From Pseudomonadota bacterium (GTDB lineage: Bacteria; Myxococcota_A; UBA796; SXON01), in the NCBI GenBank assembly GCA_005776735.1, contig SXOM01000669.1, forward strand, positions 1 to 8,558: a stretch of DNA of 8,558 nucleotides, given 5' to 3'. How positions within the stretch are numbered: the first letter of the stretch is position 1; each line of letters begins with the position of its first letter. Below the pieces are notes generated by a model. That model made no database searches and had not been told where the DNA came from. It saw only the letters and a program-made list of their open reading frames with translations. The translations under genes and the position numbers were made by a program. Positions 5,399 to 8,558 of this stretch are shown here, one piece after another.

Positions 5399-7434
5399 TG
5401 CCCGCCCCCACGCTGCGCCCCGAAGACGTCCTCCAGGCGACGACCGAGGAGTACGGCGTGAGCCCGTCCGAGCTGGGCCTCGGCGCCGAAGACGACGAAG
5501 AGGCCGAGCTCGCCCTGTTGCGGCGTTTCCTCTTTGCGCCGCCCGAGCGGCAGCCCACCGCCGGCGAACGGCACGGCCTGGCGCTGGACCGCGTGCACAA
5601 GCAGCTCCGCGCGTGGCTCACGATGCTCGACGGGCGCCGGGTCGAGCTCGGGCACTCCGACCCGGCGTGCACCGACAACGTCACGGTCTACCTGCCCAAG
5701 GCGATGCCCGCGCCGGTGGAGCCCGAGGCGGACTTCGCGGTCTTCCAGGCCGCGGCCCTGGTGCAGCTCGGCCTGTCCCGTCACGGCCTGCTCGACGACC
5801 GGCGGGTGCTGCGCGAGCTCTACGGCGACTGGGTGCTCCGCTCGACGTTCCACCTCCTCGCCGCGCGGTACGTCCTGCGCCGGTGGCGCGAAGCCTACCC
5901 GGGGCTCGCCGGGCCGCTCGACCGCGTGCCGTACCTGGAGAAGGCGGGCACCCTGCGGGTGAACCTCACCACCGTGCCCCGCGAGGGCCTTCCCGGCGCG
6001 TTCGTCCCGCTCTACGAGGGCCTCGTCGTGTGCCTGAACTGGGGCCGGCCCGGCGCCGAAGGCGACGCCGCGCGCGCGGCGGTACGCGCCGTCGACGAGC
6101 TCGGCAGCGCCGGCGTCGCGGGGGTCCTGCTCGGCCACGCGCAGCGCCTCCGCGAGACCTTCCGCCGCCTGCGCCTCGGGCCGCCTCCCCTCCCGTTCTG
6201 GGTCGGGATCATCCGGCCGGAGTGGATCCTCGCCGACCTCGCCCGTGACCTCGCGGCCGAAAACGAATGGAAGAAGGGTAACAAGCCGCTCCGACAGCTC
6301 ATGGACGCGATGGCGCGGCGCGGCACGATCGGCCCGGAGGCTGCGCCGGAGCCGCCGGGTCCCCGCCTCGGCCTGCGGGCGCGGCTGTTGCAGAAGTTGG
6401 CGGGCCCGCCCGCCGTCTCCAACGCGCCCGCCTACGGCAAGCTGCGCGACGAAGCGCAGGCCCAGGCGCGCGAGGTCCGCTACGGCGCCGCCGCGTGGAC
6501 CGAGGGCACGGCCCCGGAGGCCCTGGCGGAGGGGGTGGTCCAGAAGCCGGGCGACGATGGCGGGCGGCTCTGGGACGAGTGGGACGACGCGGCCGGCGTG
6601 TACCGCTTCGAGGCCACCAAGGTCTACACCCCCGAAGCACCGACCGGCCCGCTCGGGAGCTACGAGCGCATCGTCGAGGCCAACGTCGCGCAGATCAAGC
6701 AGATCCGCCGTCGTTTCGAGGCGTTGCGCGTGGAGGAGCGGTGGGTCGGTGGCCAGCCCGACGGGCCCGAGGTCGACCTGAACCGCGCGATCCTCGCGCT
6801 CACCGACCTCCAGGCGGGCCAGCAGCCCGACGACCGCATCTTCCGACGATTCATCCGGCGGAAGCAGCAGGTGGCGATCCTCACGATGGTCGACCTCAGC
6901 GGCAGCACCCAGGGTCACGTCATCCACCTCGAAACGACGGCGCTGGTCCTCTTCGCGGAAGGCCTCCGCACGCTTGGGATGCCGCATGCGTTCTACGGCT
7001 TTGGCAACACCCACCCGATGGAGTGCAACCTGTTCCGGCTCAAGGGGTTCGACGAGGCCTACGGCGAACCGGTCTACAAGCGCCTGAGCAACCTCCGCCC
7101 CAACGGCGCCACGCGAATGGGGGCGTTCATCCGGCACGCGTCGTGGCTCCTGGACCAACGCCCGGAGGCCCGTCGCATCCTGATGATCGTCAGCGACGGC
7201 AAGCCCGAGGATCGCGCCGAGTACCGCGGCAAACACGGCCTGCGCGACACGGCGATGGCGGTCGCCGAGGCCCGGCGCCTGGGCGTCCACGTCCACTGCG
7301 TGAGCCTCGACCCCGAAGAAGGCGCCACCCGCTACCTGGCCGACATCTTCGGCGCGGGCCGATTCCTCACCCTGGACGACGTCGACACGCTCCCGGCCCG
7401 CCTGCCCGAGGTGTTTCGCGACCTGATCGTCTGA
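5398..7434 (+). CDS. CbbO/NorD family von Willebrand factor A protein, partner of the AAA+ ATPase
   Basis: The product has 678 residues. The C-terminal third is a VWA domain with an intact MIDAS: DLSGS (D499, S501, S503), T572 in NGATRMG, and D600 in VSDGKPED. The stretch before it (YERIVEANVAQIKQIRRRFE, then EVDLNRAI and PDDRIFRRF) matches the CbbO/NorD pre-VWA region, and the AEYRGKHGLRDTAMAVAEAR segment is typical of NorD/CbbO. In the family the VWA protein docks on the ATPase hexamer and uses the MIDAS to bind the client. The N-terminal ~400 residues I can match only loosely (YPGL in a helical context), so they may define a different client. The GTG at 5398 overlaps the ATPase stop by one base. 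A GTG at 5458 is an alternative start, but coding character begins before it. The protein is cytoplasmic, with no signal or membrane segment seen. Confidence 0.88.
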   Translation: MPAPTLRPEDVLQATTEEYGVSPSELGLGAEDDEEAELALLRRFLFAPPERQPTAGERHGLALDRVHKQLRAWLTMLDGRRVELGHSDPACTDNVTVYLPKAMPAPVEPEADFAVFQAAALVQLGLSRHGLLDDRRVLRELYGDWVLRSTFHLLAARYVLRRWREAYPGLAGPLDRVPYLEKAGTLRVNLTTVPREGLPGAFVPLYEGLVVCLNWGRPGAEGDAARAAVRAVDELGSAGVAGVLLGHAQRLRETFRRLRLGPPPLPFWVGIIRPEWILADLARDLAAENEWKKGNKPLRQLMDAMARRGTIGPEAAPEPPGPRLGLRARLLQKLAGPPAVSNAPAYGKLRDEAQAQAREVRYGAAAWTEGTAPEALAEGVVQKPGDDGGRLWDEWDDAAGVYRFEATKVYTPEAPTGPLGSYERIVEANVAQIKQIRRRFEALRVEERWVGGQPDGPEVDLNRAILALTDLQAGQQPDDRIFRRFIRRKQQVAILTMVDLSGSTQGHVIHLETTALVLFAEGLRTLGMPHAFYGFGNTHPMECNLFRLKGFDEAYGEPVYKRLSNLRPNGATRMGAFIRHASWLLDQRPEARRILMIVSDGKPEDRAEYRGKHGLRDTAMAVAEARRLGVHVHCVSLDPEEGATRYLADIFGAGRFLTLDDVDTLPARLPEVFRDLIV

Positions 7435-7445
7435 TCGACGGCGGG

Positions 7446-7461
7446 CGCGGCGGGCGCCGCG
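7446..7461. terminator. GC hairpin between convergent genes
   Basis: CGCGGC at 7446-7451 and GCCGCG at 7456-7461 form a 6-bp stem with a 4-nt loop. It lies in the 46-bp gap between the ends of the VWA gene and the convergent 60-residue gene. The position suits a bidirectional terminator, but there is no T-run on either side, so the call is weak. Confidence 0.3.
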
Positions 7462-7480
7462 TCGTGCCCGGCGACCGCCG

Positions 7481-7663
7481 CTACTCGCCGCCGCCGCCGT
7501 CCTTGGGGCGGTTGAGCTTCGCCCACTTGATCTGCGCGTCGGGATCGGGCTTGCCGGGCCGATCCATCGGCTTGATCTCGTCGGGCGCGGCCGAAGAGTG
7601 CTCACCGCTGAGGCGGTTCACCACTCCCTGCACGGACTTCTTCAGGCGATCTCGGAGTCCCAT
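7481..7663 (-). CDS. Small 60-residue protein of unknown function
   Basis: The ATG at 7663 opens MGLRDRLKKSVQGVVNRLSGEH, an amphipathic basic N-terminal helix. A Pro/Asp-rich middle follows (DEIKPMDRPGKPDPDAQ), then IKWAKLNRPKD and a GGGGE tail written by a short GCC repeat. No signal peptide or membrane segment is seen. The frame is open upstream to 7795, but that part crosses the start of the cNMP gene, and the codon pattern and protein character point to 7663. There is no SD, but a TACCTT box lies 13 nt upstream. The gene is divergent from the cNMP-binding gene with a shared inverted repeat between them, which hints at joint regulation. I do not recognise the family. It is supported by codon use, the motif-like N-terminus and its promoter. 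Confidence 0.6.
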   Translation of the reverse strand: MGLRDRLKKSVQGVVNRLSGEHSSAAPDEIKPMDRPGKPDPDAQIKWAKLNRPKDGGGGE

Positions 7664-7670
7664 GTCTGCG

Positions 7671-7676
7671 AAGGTA
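7671..7676 (-). promoter_or_regulatory. -10-like TACCTT for the 60-residue gene
   Basis: Read on the minus strand, TACCTT begins 13 nt before the ATG at 7663 and fits TANNNT. A TTGTGG (7699 down to 7694) lies 17 nt further upstream as a weak -35 and is part of the inverted repeat described separately. No SD is present, so a leaderless transcript is likely. Confidence 0.4.
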
Positions 7677-7693
7677 GCCGCGCCGCGTGCGCT

Positions 7694-7729
7694 CCACAAG
7701 CCCTCGACATGCCCGGCGCCGGCTTGTGG
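7694..7729. repeat. Perfect 9-bp inverted repeat between divergent genes (operator candidate)
   Basis: CCACAAGCC at 7694-7702 is the exact reverse complement of GGCTTGTGG at 7721-7729, with an 18-nt spacer. The match stops sharply at both ends. The right arm touches the TATGAC box of the cNMP gene; the left arm contains the -35-like TTGTGG of the small divergent gene. This geometry would let one dimeric regulator act on both promoters. The arms carry A/T bases, which makes a chance match less likely than for all-GC repeats here. Confidence 0.5.
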
Positions 7730-7735
7730 TATGAC
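7727..7735 (+). promoter_or_regulatory. Extended -10-like TGGTATGAC for the cNMP gene
   Basis: TG, one base, then TATGAC (7730-7735) resembles an extended -10 box. Its hexamer begins 13 nt before the ATG at 7743, so transcription would start at or next to that ATG. No SD precedes either the ATG at 7743 or the in-frame ATG at 7731, which lies inside this box. No good -35 is seen; TCGACA at 7704-7709 is 20 nt away. Confidence 0.35.
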
Positions 7736-7742
7736 TCTGACC

Positions 7743-8279
7743 ATGACCACGATCACGTTGGAGCAGATCATCACCTTCCTGCTCGAGGCGCCCATGTTCG
7801 GCGACCTCGATCCAGGTCAATTGTCCGAGATCGTCCACATCATGCAGGTTCGGCGCGTGCGCGCGGGGCACCCGATCTTCCGCGAGGGCGACCCTGGCGA
7901 TGCATGGTTCGTGATCTTCGAGGGCGAAGCGGACGTGACCAAGCGTACCGACTTCGGCCCCGACAAGGTCATCGCGCAGATCGGGCCGCGCGCATGTTTC
8001 GGCGAGATGGCCATCCTCGATCACTCCCCGCGGTCGGCGTCGGTCGTCGCGCGCGGCGACTCGACCGTGTTCCGTTTCCCCCGCGACGAGTTCGAGGCCC
8101 TCCTCGCGGAGGACAACCTCGCCGCCTACAAGCTCGTGTACCAGATGGCCAAGGTGCTCACCGTCCGTGCGCGCAACACGACGCAGCAACTCTCGGATGC
8201 GCTGGCCGACCGCGACAAGCCGCACCGGCTGCGCGACACGAGCACGAGCCTCGTCGAGGAGCAGTCGCTCTCCGAGTGA
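7743..8279 (+). CDS. Stand-alone cyclic-nucleotide-binding domain protein
   Basis: The 178-residue protein holds one CRP-type cNMP-binding domain at about residues 18-125. It shows FGDLDPGQLSEI, the turn GHPIFREGDPGDAWFVIFEGEADV, and an intact phosphate-binding cassette FGEMAILDHSPRSASVVA at 86-103, with E88 for the ribose and R97 for the phosphate. A helical tail follows (YKLVYQMAKVLTVRARNTTQQLSDAL), then a charged and probably flexible end. There is no helix-turn-helix, kinase or cyclase domain, so it is not a CRP-like transcription factor; it may act on a partner protein. cAMP or cGMP binding is inferred from the cassette. The ATG at 7743 is preferred over 7731 because the latter lies in the -10-like box. 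The next gene begins 15 nt after the stop. Confidence 0.87.
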   Translation: MTTITLEQIITFLLEAPMFGDLDPGQLSEIVHIMQVRRVRAGHPIFREGDPGDAWFVIFEGEADVTKRTDFGPDKVIAQIGPRACFGEMAILDHSPRSASVVARGDSTVFRFPRDEFEALLAEDNLAAYKLVYQMAKVLTVRARNTTQQLSDALADRDKPHRLRDTSTSLVEEQSLSE

Positions 8280-8285
8280 TACGCT
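8280..8285 (+). promoter_or_regulatory. -10-like TACGCT before the last gene
   Basis: TACGCT fits TANNNT and starts 14 nt before the ATG at 8294. It begins on the base after the cNMP stop codon. No SD and no -35 are visible. The call rests mainly on likeness to the other three boxes in the window. Confidence 0.25.
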
Positions 8286-8293
8286 GCGGCGCG

Positions 8294-8558
8294 ATGGCCC
8301 TCCCTCGCGTCGCCCGCAACGTCGCCCTCGTCGTCGCCCGAATGGTCGCCCAGAACGACCTGTTCGAGAAGCCCGGCGAACGCCCGCCTTCCGCTCCACT
8401 CCGTCCCAAGGCCGCCGCGTCATCGCCCGCGCCGGCCTCCGCGCCACCGCCCGCGCCCTGGTGGCCGCCGGCAAGGAGGCCGAGCTTCGCGGCCTGCAGG
8501 CCGAAACGGCGGGAGCCGCCGCCCGCGCCGCCCGCGACCAGGCCCAGGCCGAACGCAC
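8294..8558 (+). CDS. Start of an unrecognised gene with an apparent frameshift, 3' end outside window
   Basis: From the ATG at 8294 the frame reads MALPRVARNVALVVARMVAQ and continues through NDLFEKPGERP with G/C third positions. From about 8386 the coding pattern moves to the frame one base back. That frame reads AFRSTPSQGRRVIARAGL and then an Ala/Arg/Glu-rich helical stretch (ARALVAAGKEAELRGLQ and on) that runs to the window end, with almost every third base G or C. The first frame stays open to the end but turns Pro-rich, with ordinary third positions, which is typical of a non-coding frame. The likely explanation is a one-base loss or sequencing error, or a -1 programmed shift. Neither half is recognised; the second looks like a coiled coil. 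The gene is close behind the cNMP gene. Confidence 0.4.
   Translation, partial: MALPRVARNVALVVARMVAQNDLFEKPGERPPSAPLRPKAAASSPAPASAPPPAPWWPPARRPSFAACRPKRREPPPAPPATRPRPNA

Noticed and set aside
7484..7500. Short GCC trinucleotide repeat
   Set aside because: It encodes the GGGG tail of the 60-residue protein; too short to count as a microsatellite of note.
5395..7605. Very long open frame on the minus strand opposite the VWA gene
   Set aside because: High GC removes stop codons from the antisense frame. The translation is Arg/Pro/Gly-rich without domains, whereas the plus frame has a clear VWA domain and coding third positions.
6495..7742. Upstream extension of the cNMP-binding frame
   Set aside because: It crosses the VWA gene and a divergent promoter region. 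The translation there has no domain character.
7602..8558. Minus-strand open frame running off the window end
   Set aside because: It is antisense to the cNMP-binding gene and the last gene. The composition is typical of a shadow frame.

Overview
The window is a high-GC (roughly 70-75% by eye), tightly packed bacterial chromosomal segment. Codon third positions are almost all G or C, intergenic gaps are short, and there are no IS elements, RNA genes or CRISPR arrays. The gene set (FemAB-like acyltransferase, Tat-exported metallopeptidase, futalosine-pathway MqnD relative, polytopic membrane protein, CbbQ/CbbO-type pair, stand-alone cyclic-nucleotide-binding protein) would fit a GC-rich Myxococcota or other former deltaproteobacterial lineage. 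That placement is an inference from gene flavour and base composition, not from a marker gene.

Layout. (i) 1-872, +: the 3' part of a DUF482/COG3146 'peptidogalycan' N-acyltransferase gene, cut by the window edge. (ii) 873-1008: a spacer with two GC-rich hairpins. (iii) 1009-2412, +: a Tat-signal HExxH protein of the DUF4932 type with a C-terminal Ig-like domain. It is followed after 19 nt by (iv) 2432-3268, +: an MqnD-family protein of menaquinone synthesis. (v) 3284-4561, -: a 425-residue polytopic membrane protein, possibly GT-C/YfhO-like, convergent with mqnD and divergent from (vi). (vi) 4628-5398 and 5398-7434, +: a two-gene unit overlapping by one base, made of a CbbQ/NirQ/NorQ AAA+ ATPase and a CbbO/NorD von Willebrand factor A protein. 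(vii) 7481-7663, -: a 60-residue unknown protein, divergent from (viii) 7743-8279, +: a 178-residue protein with one intact cNMP-binding domain and no DNA-binding domain. (ix) 8294 to the end, +: the start of an unrecognised gene whose coding frame appears to shift near 8375-8392.

Functionally, the clearest unit is the ATPase/VWA pair. Its relatives remodel or activate a partner metalloenzyme (RuBisCO for CbbQO, nitric oxide reductase for NorQD), but no such partner lies in the window, so the pair is an orphan with an unknown client. Both divergent spacers carry marked inverted repeats (4578-4614 and 7694-7729) at the places where operators would be expected. Four starts without a Shine-Dalgarno sequence (4628, 7663, 7743, 8294) each have a TA-containing -10-like hexamer beginning 13-14 nt upstream of the ATG, which suggests leaderless transcripts. 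I see no single conspicuous new system. The best leads are the orphan ATPase/VWA pair, the perfect 9-bp inverted repeat between the cNMP gene and its small divergent neighbour, and the leaderless signature.
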